Shown here: one piece after another, positions 31,740 through 42,760 of the stretch
Position numbering within the stretch: the first letter of the stretch is position 1
Layout of the letters: every line of letters begins with the position of its first letter
From: Uloborus plumipes
Lineage: Eukaryota > Arthropoda > Arachnida > Araneae > Uloboridae
NCBI GenBank assembly: GCA_038373865.1
Contig: JAXGGA010002035.1
Coordinates: 62,001 to 126,000 of the forward strand
Reading direction: 5' to 3'
Length of the DNA stretch: 64,000 nucleotides
Notes under the pieces: model-generated
Seen by the model: only the letters and a program-made list of their open reading frames with translations
The model's database searches: none
What the model was told of the DNA's origin: nothing
Made by a program: the position numbers and the translations under genes

Positions 31740-32620
31740 CTGTCTGTCCCCCCCTAATAACTTTTGAATGAACATTCCGATTTGGACAAACTTTTTTTGT
31801 TGGAAAGATCTCGGCGAGTACAGCTCATTCCCATATTTGATTTTTCGATTTGAACAATTTTTGGTTCAACTTTGAACCGTTCAAACAACCTGTCCCGCGA
31901 TGCTAACTTTTGAATTAACAGTCCGATTTGAACAAACTTTTTTTTGTTCGAAAGATCTTTTCAAGGATACTTCATTCCCGTATCTACATTTTCGATTTGA
32001 ACAATGTTTCGTTCAACATTGAACCGTTCAAACAAGCTGTCACCCCTAATAACTTTTGAATGAACATTCCGATTTAAACAAACTTTTTTTTGTTCGAAGC
32101 ATCTCGGCAAGGGTACTTTATTACCGTATTTAAATTTTCAATTTGAACATTTTTGGTTCAACATTGAACCGTTCAAGCAACCTTTCCCCACCTAATAACT
32201 TTTGAGTGAACCGTCCGAATGGAATAAACTTTTTTTTGTTCGAAAGATCTCGGCGAGTACAGCTCATTCCCATATTTGATTTTTCGATTTGAACAATTTT
32301 TGGTTCAAATTTGAACCGTTCAAACATTCTGTCCCGCGATGCTAACTTTTGAGTGCACAATCCGATTTGAACAAACTTTTTTTTGTTCGAAATATCTCAT
32401 CAAGGATACTTCATTCCCGTATCTACATTTCCGATTTGAACAATTTTTCGTTCAACATTGAACCGTTCAAGCAACCTTTCCCCACCTAGTAACTTTTGAT
32501 TGAACCGTCCGAATGGAATAAACTTTTTTTTGTTTGAAAGATCTCGGAGAGGCTTTCCCATACATTCCCATATTTCGCTTTTTGATTTAAACCATTTTTC
32601 GTTCAATAGTGAACCGTTCA
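31740..32620. repeat. 147-bp tandem array with a three-unit higher-order pattern
   Basis: Six units are anchored by TGAACCGTTCA at 31873, 32020, 32165, 32312, 32459 and 32610. The spacing is 145-151 bases. Unit 1 matches unit 4 (GGCGAGTACAGCTCATTCCC) and unit 2 matches unit 5 (AAGGATACTTCATTCCCGTA) better than their neighbours. The array therefore seems to have grown by duplicating a block of about 440 bp. Confidence 0.85.
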
Positions 32621-32876
32621 GAAAAAAAAATTAACATTAGCGTCTACGGGGAATTTAAGTTGAATATTGCTCCTGAACTTAAAGTCGGATTTCCTTCAAA
32701 CTAACTTTGTAAGAAAATGGTTTTGATAAATAATGTTTGTAAAGTACTTTTCTGAGTAATCTTCTGTGAGGACTCTGATTCCGACTCCGACTCCGCGAAC
32801 ATAGCGGAAATGCAGGCTCAGAAAAAAAATGACTGAACGTGCAAACGATTTCTGTTTATTTATTCATTTGTTTTAT

Positions 32877-32913
<37 letters not shown>

Positions 32914-35294
32914 TGCAGACGATTTTTTTTGTACCAAAAATTTTTCATTCACGAGAACATTTTATTCTTTATTTATATTTAACAACTGGCAACGGATTAA
33001 AAGTGAAATTCCAGACATTTTATTAACGGACGAGTTTTTTTTTTTCTTTCTTTGATAAAATGTGCTTTGATGATCTTTGTACTTTTATTTATTTATTTAT
33101 TTTTAATTATTATTATTTTTTTTTTTTTTGAAAACGATGGAGGATTTTTTCTACGGAGAAACTGTAACAGTTACACGCTTTAAAAGGTGCGACAAAACTT
33201 TATTTATTCGTTAATTACTTTTTACGTGTCTATTTCATCTGATGAGAGGGGCATATTTTGCTTTTCGAAATCAGCTCTAAGTGCTAAAAAGGTATGTTTG
33301 ACATAATTTTCAGTCTCAGATAATCAAGAGAATAATGATCAGGTGCGAGAACGCCGATGTCGATGTACGGGAAAGTAGGCTCGTTTAGTTCTTAACAGAA
33401 CTTCTTGTTTTATTGTAATTTTCTTTTTAATTCATAGGTAACAGGTCTCCATTATGGAGATTTACAGTTGTTTAGTTCTTCCATGTCGCAAACCTCACAA
33501 TTCCACACACACCACATATTTAAATTTTGTAGAAAATATCTAGGCATTAAGAAAACTGCAAACCCAGCTCCTAGCCAGACCAAATGCGGATAAAATTTGG
33601 CCCGCTGTTTGTGTTTCTTAGGAAACTTAAGAAATGATATCGAGGTAGTTAAATCGACTTCCTGGTTCTATGACCCGAAGTCCACTAGAAATCACTAATC
33701 GTAAAGGAAATTATGCTCCCTATTAAGTTTTAAGCAAAATGCGAGAATGTTGCAGTTTCTTTGTTTGCTTTACAGTCGTAAGATTTTTTAAAACGAGTTT
33801 CTGAACTAAACAATTTTAGAAAAAACCGAGTGACCAATTAATTACTTAAAACATTAGGACAGGTAATTTTAGTTATTCCATTTGCAAGACTTGATATTAC
33901 GTTCGATTCCTTTCCCATATTTGGTAAACTTTGACCTTGAAAGTAGCATTTCGTTATACGTTGCGGTCTCTTAACAAACCGTTTTCCGTTAATATATTTT
34001 GTTCTACTGATCGGAATGCACTCAAATTAGGCTCTCAACATGTTATTGGCATTATAAACTTATTTATGTCGCAAAAGATCGAAGTTTCTAAGCAAAAATT
34101 CAATTTTTGTATTCATTTTGCTTTGTACTATGTGGTTCTTTATGGAAATTTCACTTCACAATTTTTAAAAATACGTTAATCCATGTGTGACACACTTTTT
34201 TTCTTTCATAGTACGCATAAGAATTAAGAGTGTTTCAGTTTTGTTTTTTTCATGACTGAATTTCAAACTCAGCATATATTTTGTGCGGTGAGATATTGTG
34301 CTCATTTCTTTTCCTCCCGGAAACTGAATTTGTATCAACAGCACTTAAATACTTAAAATGTAAGTTACCACACTTCTAAAACGCATCGAATAACACTACC
34401 AGCGTCAATATTATACATGCGCGCAGACACCTGCGCAATTATTTATTTATTTATTTTTGTATTACAGCCTGATGTACTTTTATTATCTGCTCTCAATCTT
34501 ACATTCCTTTCTAAAGTTAAATCTCCAACATTTAAAAATAAGCTATTCCATGCTTCTGATAAAATGAATCTCCATTTCCTACCGAAACGCAAAGGGATAT
34601 TCCTTACGCATCATCAGTATGTACGTGTGTCTGAAATTTCAACCTTCATCACGTTAATAACTTTTCATGGCACCTGGCAAATAAATCCCCAGTTCTTTCC
34701 GAGACAGAAAGTTTCGATAGTCATAATGTTTCACCAGAATTTCCGTGATTTCGCATCCATCAAAGCTATTAGTCATAGTCAATGAGTGCTTCATTAATTC
34801 AAAATTCCAAATAAACACCAAATACCTGAATAGTTTCAAGTACTGGCTTTACTCTGCAGCATACTAGCATTCTGCTATGGATTTCATTTCAAAAAGCAGG
34901 TATAGATATCCAATAGTTAAATTTATTAACCTTTTATTGAACTAAACATCATGGTAGTAATTTGTTTAAATTAATCTGTTTCTGCTGGTTGTTTGAATTT
35001 ACTGACATTGGGTGATTCTACCGTTATGTGAGTTACATGGACTACATTTTAAAAGTTTTAGATGTACAAAATCATTTTGGGCTAAAAAAGAAAAATTTGT
35101 TTTCCTTGTGAGAGTATTTTACTAGTACAATTTGTAAAGCCAATGTTTTTTACTAAAATATTTTTTAATTGCTATTTTTAAACGAAGTTTCCTGTCACGT
35201 CTAGGATACGCATTTGGATCTCATTTTTTGCAAAATACTCTTCGAATCTATTGTTGCATTTTTTTCTAATGCGTGCATACACTATTTTCCTACT
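32621..35294. other. Intergenic DNA, no gene recognised
   Basis: Apart from the TTA microsatellite and poly-T runs, I see no supported feature. Overlapping open frames at 34417-34785 (+) and 34654-34839 (-) have balanced composition, and may mark an old repeat. They have no identifiable domain. Confidence 0.45.
32881..32913. repeat. TTA trinucleotide microsatellite
   Basis: About ten TTA units lie in the tract TTTATTATTATTATTATT and onward. A shorter ATA/ATAA tract of similar kind lies near 38988-39050. Confidence 0.85.
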
Positions 35295-35510
35295 ATACTG
35301 CTCCTCTTGTAAGTTGACCTCCGGCATTAACAATGTTTACCTTTTTTCAGGTAATAGGAAAGGGTAATTGAAACGAATTTGAGTTGGACTGCTTTTGTAA
35401 AACATCTACGAAAGTAGCCAAACTCAATTTAGCGCCAATTACCTTTCACTTGTAATCCGAAAAATGGCAAACATTGTCAATGTCATTGAGCAACTTACTA
35501 GAGCAGCATT
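35295..35510. mobile_element. Short foldback MITE
   Basis: Arms of about 90 bases begin CTGCTCCTCTTGTAAGTTG on the left. The right arm reads ATGCTGCTCTAGTAAGTTG in reverse. The match continues through ACAATGTTT and GGTAATTG to the centre. TA occurs at or beside both ends. Confidence 0.65.
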
Positions 35511-36390
35511 ATAACTATCTTTTAGTATTAGTTTAAAAAAGAAGAAACGAAAAAAAAAAAAAAATAGTAATCCATTCCACATGTGACATCACTCATATAT
35601 GTATGATTTTTAAGGGAAATATTTTGTTCAGTCATTGTCCCAAAACTAGTATATACCATGTGCACTTCGGAACTTTTTTTTAATATAAATTTTGATAATC
35701 GTCACCAATGAATCAAATAAAAAAAATTGCCTGCAATCAAGTACAAATTGTTTGCACATAAAAAGTTTAAAAGTTTGAAAAGCATTTTTCTTTGGATAAA
35801 GAAGGAGAATATTACATGTCTAAGATTCGAATCATTAGGAGTTAATAAGCGATTTAAGGTTGGGCTGACATTCAGCAGCACTATACATTATAAATTGTAC
35901 TATGTCTTTCATACGTATAAAAATTTAGTTATAACACGGCTTAAGGGGAGAAGGAATCCCTGGAGAAACATCTTATATCTTATTTTTCTAGACTGCTTTC
36001 TGTTACCATGCCATATCTCCCTTATTCTTTTATCGAGCTCCATGATTTACCCCTCATTTTAAAAGTTATGATGCCAAAATCTTTTGATTTTATTATTCGT
36101 TGCTTCAATGAATAAGAAACTAAGCTGTAATGATGCGGTTGGATAAGCGCGTCGTGCTTACAGTGGGAACGGTGTAAGCTCGAAAACGAGCTTATACGAA
36201 ATATATACGGGCTTTAATTGGGTTTTTTCTTCAGCGGAATTCTATTCCAACTTTCCATCATCAGATATATTATTTCTCAAATGGGTGTTTTTTCTTCATT
36301 TATTTATTTGATAATTTATTTTTATGTGCGGCATAATTTTAGTATTTCATACAACTTAAAAAGTAAGATATCATTTAAAAAAAAATCACC

Positions 36391-37430
36391 AATTTTGTTT
36401 TTTCAATTTTTGATATACAGTGAACTCTCATTTACGCGCCGGCTCAAGAGACCAACAGAAAAAGGCGCATAAGTGAGAGAGACGCATAAGTGAAAAAGTC
36501 TATTTAAAAGTATAAAATGCAACATAAGTTCTAATGTTAGCATGAATGAGAATGTTTCTATAGAAAATGGTTATATTACTACGGTTTGGTAACTACTGTA
36601 ACCTAATTACAATGATAAAGATAAAACAAAAATAGTAGCATACCTAATCACAAACTGTTCCCTTTAAAACGATCCATAATAGATATTTGTCCCTCTCCGA
36701 ATTTTTGTTCGTGTATAAAAATTGCCTTTTGTGAGCAATAAAAGAGAAAGATCAAAGAGGAAAGTGAAGAAACATGCTCATTTTGTAGAAAAAAAAATTA
36801 AATTGTTTGCATTTTACGAAACATTCGGCGCATAAGTGAAATATTTATCTTTAGAGCGACGCATAAAGGAATGAAATTATCATTATTTTACTATGGAATG
36901 TGCAGGGACCACTGAAAATCGTCGTATAAGTGAAAAAGGCGCATAAATGAGGCGGTGCATAAGTGAGAGTTCACTGTATATGTCTAAAACTTCGTGTGCT
37001 TGTATATTTACTACATCTAGAAGCATAAAGAAAAAAATTGGTTCAAAAACAATGAATACTTTTTCTGAAATTTAAAATTTAAAATTTTTTAACAAAATTT
37101 CAAAATGTCTCATGCGTCACAATTTTTTTTCAAACTTTGAATTTCCACTTAATTTCCAATCACTAGACATGATTGCATAAATCTATGCATTAAGTGTAAT
37201 GTTTTGTGAGACCGTTTATAAAATATGGCTGAAAATGAAAATTTATATGAATTTTTCAGCTGAAAAATTCATACCATCAGCCATCTTTTATAAACTAATT
37301 TTTTAATTTCAAAAAAAATATTCATTGTTTTTGAATCAATTTTTTTTCTTTATGCTTTTAAATGTAGTAAATATGCAAGCACACAAAGCTTCAGACATAT
37401 ATATCAATAATTGAAAAAACAAAATTTTTG
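36391..37430. mobile_element. Foldback element, left arm split by a pogo-like MITE
   Basis: The left arm (36391-36417, resuming at 36977-37090) and the right arm (about 37298-37430) are reverse complements over about 130 bases. Shared words include AAGCATAAAGAAAAAAA and AAAAACAATGAATA. The pogo-like element at 36418-36976 interrupts the left arm at GATATA/TATGTC. The centre contains a further hairpin with the perfect palindrome GAATTTTTCAG/CTGAAAAATTC (37249-37270). Confidence 0.7.
36418..36976. mobile_element. pogo/Tigger-like non-autonomous element
   Basis: The left end CAGTGAACTCTCATTTACGC and the right end (reverse reading CAGTGAACTCTCACTTATGC) are inverted repeats. TA flanks both (36416-36417 and 36977-36978). 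Several GCGCATAAGTGA(G/A) subterminal copies occur. No transposase frame is present. The empty site can be read directly from the opposite arm of the foldback it interrupted. Confidence 0.85.
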
Positions 37431-38360
37431 TGTCCACTGTAGCCTTAACGAACTAACATTTTCTTTGTTTCACGCTGTTACTCAGCTGCAGCTTTTTCGA
37501 AAATAATATACACTGAATGTGGTAGTATCTTACACGTTACGAATTAGTATAACTTCCGTGTTTATAGTTAGTTATTTTGAATTTTAGTAAACAATCAAGG
37601 TAAGCCTAATTATTTTCTTTCGATAGTTAATTTGAGCTGCTGAATGTCCACTCAGCGGCAGTCCGTTGTCATTTAACAATAAGTAATTATCTTGAATCAT
37701 ATGCTACGTATCTTTTTATACATAAATATGAGTTGGAAAAAAAAGTCATTTGTTGCTTAATCGTGTTCTATATTGGAGGAACTGATTTTTGGCTTGCACT
37801 GAAGCTCACACTTTAGAAGCTTGCTCTTTAAAGCTATCCTTTAGGACGTCAAAGGTATTTGTTTTATTATTGTTATCTTTCAATTTGATTACAAGAATTT
37901 TTTCTACTAGGTAGTAAAAAGTTACTAGATTAGTTACGTCTTAGAATCATTTAATTAAAACAGCATTTAAATATGATGACAATTTTTTTTACTTATTAGC
38001 TATAAATAAATAAACCATTGAAAAGAAAAAAAAAATCAAGGAATGTCATTAAAAATAATTTTAAAATCAATTTCAGTTAAAAGAAATAGTTGCAATAAGT
38101 GAGAAACGTGACTGCACTCTAGTGTTGCTAATCCTCAAAAACAAACTTATGGATTCGATTTCTAAAACGTAAATTACGTTAAAAACGTAAAACGTTATTA
38201 ACGTAAAGAGTTATCGTACAAAATATATATTTTTTTAAGAAACATGTTAATTTGAAAATCATCATTTTTGAATCACAACGCAATATATCGTGGTCAGAGA
38301 ATTCCTCGCTTCCAAAAAATCAATACGATTGGGAGTACTGGAGCAGGGATTGTTCGGTCA

Positions 38361-39991
38361 CAGTTGAGCCAATATTTAGAAAAGTGCCAATTTGAAGTTG
38401 GAGTTTTCTGAAAAAAAAATTTTTTTGCAGAAAAAAACTAATATTGCATTTTAAGTCTAAATTGGGTCTAAATGCAAGAAAATAAAAGGGGGGAGGTCAA
38501 GGAAGTTATTTACCCCCTCCTTAGATTACTCACTTTTAAGCCGTTACAGATCTGATGAATGTTACAGATCTGATGTTAATATGAGCTACATATTTGAGTT
38601 TATGCTTTCAGTCTTCATTAACATCTCTAAATATGATATCATTTCCTTGCATTTTTAACATAGAATTAAGATAATTATATTAAAATATATATATTAGGCT
38701 AAAAAATCAAATTTCATTATGAAAAAGCATTTCTTGGAAATAAAAATGAGCGATAAGGTTTTTAGATAAAATAAATTATGAGATTACCAAATCCAAGCTA
38801 ATAAAACATTTGTTTTGTTTTAAAACAACACACAACTTCAACTTTTTCAACACACAACTCTGCTGCTTGCTTTTCTTTAATTAGTTGCAGGAAATTTAAT
38901 TCCTTGATCAGAAATTCAAATTTAGCATGCTAGTTATTATCTAGTTATTTAGCGAAGTTATGAGAAATTGAAGCACCAAAAAAAAAAATAATAATAATAA
39001 TAATAATAAATAAATAAATAAATAAATTAAAATAATAATAATTAATTAACTTAATTTCTGCAGGGTCAATTTTTCTTATTTTACTAACTTCTATTGTTAA
39101 GTCATACAAACCACAAATGAAGCAATTGTACTAAAACTCATTGCTTTTCATTTTTTAAGAACAAAAATATTCAATATATATGGCTAAAGTATGATTTTTG
39201 CTTTTTATAATTCTGAAACGTGTGAGTTAGTTCTGTAACATATTTGCTGTTTTTCAATGTTACCGCTCTGACTGTTACCGATCTGACAAACTGACAAAGT
39301 TTTTTTTTTTTTCCGAGTCGATCGCACTAAACCAAAATCAAACACGTGGTTTTTACACTTGTAACAAAGGACTATACTTATATATAAAATAATTTTTAAA
39401 ATAATAAAAACTGCGCATTTTAGAGCGTGTTACCGATCTGATGACTCAAATAACACACATTTTATAAAATCACTTTAAAAAATCTTACCTACAATTTTAG
39501 ATGCAGAAATGCAAATTTTTAATTACGATTCGATAAAACTTTCCACCAGGTACTCAGTATCACGTGGTATAGGTGTAGGAAATGATTTTGGGAGCCTAAA
39601 CATAGATCGGAAGTTATTGTTACCACTCTGACGGCGGAACTTGGGACACGCTTATTTCGCATCAGCTAGAAAATCAGAAATCGATTAAAACAAAAATGAA
39701 GTAAAATATTAACAAAGGGGTAAAAATAGAATCGTTTTTTGTGCAAGTGCGTTTTTTTGGGAAGTTAGAAAGTGCGCATGACCTGTTTGCATGCTAAGCT
39801 TTGCTACTTGGGACACGTTACCGATCTGATTTCTGATGAAAAAAAAAATTTTTTTTCTGATGTTATTGGATGAAATGAAAGAGAAACTTATCTTCTTTCT
39901 GGGGAAAATTATTTTTTTAACTAGTTATTGAAATACTGGTGAAAATTCACTTGGGACTCAAATTGGCACTTTTCTAAATATTAGCTCAGTT
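38361..39991. mobile_element. Unclassified 1.6-kb element with inverted ends and internal GTTACCGATCTGA sites
   Basis: The ends share CTAATATTTAGAAAAGTGCC (left copy CCAATATTTAG) and continue to AATTTGA, about 35 bases in inverted orientation (38361-38396 and 39957-39991). Inside, GTTAC(A/C)GATCTGA or close variants occur at 38543, 38561, 39259, 39274, 39429, 39619 and 39817, all on the + strand. No long frame is open. Family and target duplication are unclear. Confidence 0.6.
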
Positions 39992-42460
39992 CCGGATCGA
40001 AAAGAAAAATTAATGGAAATAATAACTGTTGGCAGTTAGCGATCTACCGTATGCTGTTTTAGAAGTTTAACCTCTTTATAATGCAATGACACTTCTCGTT
40101 CTCATGGTTGCGGGATACGATAACAGCAACACAACTGGAAAACTCTAACATGCGTTCTTTTTTTCTTCGTCTTGTTTTTCCCTTATTGAAAATGCAGCAG
40201 AAATCAAAATTGTTGAACAAACTGTAAGTCGAAGTCAACGAACGAGACTTACAAATATCATATGAAAATACTTGCATTTATTTTCAGTAGTACCAACACA
40301 GTACCTAATATGTATTTGTATCCAGAGAGATAAGGAGGATAAAGATGGCAGGGAAAGAGGAGAAATGCTCAAGTTTGATTTCTAACATTTAGACTAAATG
40401 AATTTTTTAAAAAAGCAAAATATTAAAATGTAATATAATTGAAGTTTTCCATTGGCTTTTTCTCCTATTTTCACGATGATAAACTCTGATACAAAATGGA
40501 AAGCGGGCAAACATGCTTGATTAAATTTTTGAACGGTATTACTGCTCTTCAATTCGTGACATCTTCGTAGATGTACGAAAAGTACCTCCGTTGTACTCAT
40601 TAAAACAAGCTCATTTAGCAGACATAAGCGTCTATTACTTTATCCTTGATGCTGATAAAACTTGTGCATACAAATATGTAGTCAATCGTTACGGCAAATA
40701 TTTAAGATGAAGCAACAAAAACGCTCCTCAAAGATAAAAATTACATTGATTAGGTCATGCTTCTTAGATTTTTGCTTGTCTCATACTCGAAAATGAAAAT
40801 TTCCGCTACTAACTAAAATCTTGGATCAATATAAAATAACATTTTTGTAACTGCATGACACAGGTAAGGAGTTACGTACTTAAATAGAGTAAGTTTGGGT
40901 TGAGGGATATGAAATTTAAATGTTTCAGTGTTTCTTTCCTTTTATTTTGGATGAATTGAGAGATTTAAGATTGTGCAGGGTGTCCATGGAGCGAATGTAA
41001 TTGGGATTGAAATGTTTGACTTTATTTACCGCTTGTAGCGAATGAAATCAGGTTTCTGTTTCTCCCAGAGATTAGGTGGTAAAATTACCAGCCTATTTAT
41101 TTCCTAGTGAGGGTGATGTAGAAAGATGCTCTAGCTCTAAAACTGCATCACGTGACCAAAATTTTGGAATGTTTGAATTTATTCTTTCATTAAATGCTAA
41201 ATAATTTCTGAGTTAAAAGTTTCGAGCCTCTGTGGCTGCTAGAAGTACCTTAGAGTTTTGATGATACCATCGTCTGTCAGTGAAAAATTCAAGAACTTCA
41301 ACTGCTAACAATTCGTAAACTATTAGTGTAAACGGACTGAAATTTGAAAGTGTAGTAATTCACTATTGCATGAATTCTTACTCCTAATCCTTAGAAAATC
41401 AGGCTTTTAGCTTTACCCAGAACAAAATTACAGGAGGAGGGGAGGGGGTCAAAAGTGACCTAAGTTGCTTCGAGAAAAAAATAGTGCGACTGTGCGTTTG
41501 CTTGACTAGAGTTGGCTTGCTTTTGCTTGACTTAGGGTGTGGGGGGCACTACCATGATCCTACTAACGATATCCAGATATCGTTAAATCTTCAGCATTTG
41601 TACATGACCAGGTATTGCTACCCAGTAAATAGGTACGTCTGACCGGTGCACACACATAACATCTTTTAAATTCTAAGATTTCTATAACAATACTTAACTA
41701 AAAATGTAGTTATGACATATTTAAAGCAGCTCAAATACAAAACTAAGCCTATGATTTCAAACTACAATGTGATGTATGATGAGTTATCTCTGCCTGTGAA
41801 TCGAGTTCTGAGAAATTTTCAGCACTGGTCCTTCTGCCACAAAGTTTCGAGACTGCTATTCTACATGAATACACAGCAAGATGTCCTCATTATATTTTTA
41901 ACAGTTTTCACGGAATTTCAAATTTTGTTTGTACACAAAGATTAAGATCTAAGACAGAACTTAGTAGAAATTATCTAGAAAAGGAACAAGTTTTGTTCTT
42001 TATTCTTCGTCATAAAAGCGATATGAGCCGAAATTTATTGTGCTGTAACGTCCTTGGTGTAAAAGGGTTCGCTTTACTTCATGCCCAACAAAGTGGACAA
42101 TTTATCATTGCTTATTTTTCAGGAACTGGAAAACTTGATAAGAAGATCGCATTTTCCGCAACAATTTTTTTTCTTCACGTTCATTCCACGTTTGAATTAC
42201 GTGTTTAAGTCATTTTGTTTTTGACACAGAATTTGAGGATTTTGGTTCTTTAATGGTGAGTGTTTTTTCAGGTTATTCTAATTGTAGTTAATTATTGTGT
42301 TTTAAATTTAATTTTTATTTTAAAATCTTAGGAAACCATTTGTATCCATTTCAGATCGTTCATCTTATGTTACTGTTTCTATTTTATTTTCTTGAGGAAA
42401 ACTAAGCACTGATATCAACAAAAGAAAATGATTTAAAAGTAGCAAAACGCACACACAATA
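39992..42460. other. Intergenic DNA, no gene recognised
   Basis: The sequence is AT-rich and non-coding as far as I can see. The longest open frame is under 80 codons and lacks domain hallmarks. Confidence 0.5.
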
Positions 42461-42760
42461 TACACTGCGATGCAAAAGTTTAGACAAACTGCAAATATAT
42501 GAATAAAAAGAAAACTATTAAGCGAAATGCTTTCAAATTTCTACTGCAGGTACATAATATGGTCCCAAATTCGTGTCTGGAGTTTTTTAAATTATAACCG
42601 AAGCGAAAATCGTTAATTACAAAATACATGTTTTTTTTTTGCTGTTTCAAAAGTTCAGACAAAAGTCAGATTTTATGCAAATATCTCTTAAAATGTGATT
42701 GGTGGAGGAAAGGCGGGACTTTATTATTCAAATATAAAGTGCAGAGATTGCTGAATGAAT
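42461..42760. mobile_element. Tc1-like terminal fragment
   Basis: TACACTGCGATGCAAAAGTT followed by TAGACAAA matches the usual Tc1-type terminus in style. A similar AAAAGTTCAGACAAAAGTCAG recurs near 42646. No transposase or second terminus is seen, so it is a relic. Confidence 0.45.

Noticed and set aside
34417..34839. Overlapping open frames on both strands (122 and 61 codons)
   Set aside because: Neither shows a domain. The balanced composition suggests an old repeat and there is no evidence for a gene.
36175..36194. Perfect hairpin TAAGCTCGAAAACGAGCTTA, considered as a terminator or tRNA part
   Set aside because: A rho-independent terminator is not meaningful in an animal genome, and the surrounding sequence does not fold as a tRNA.
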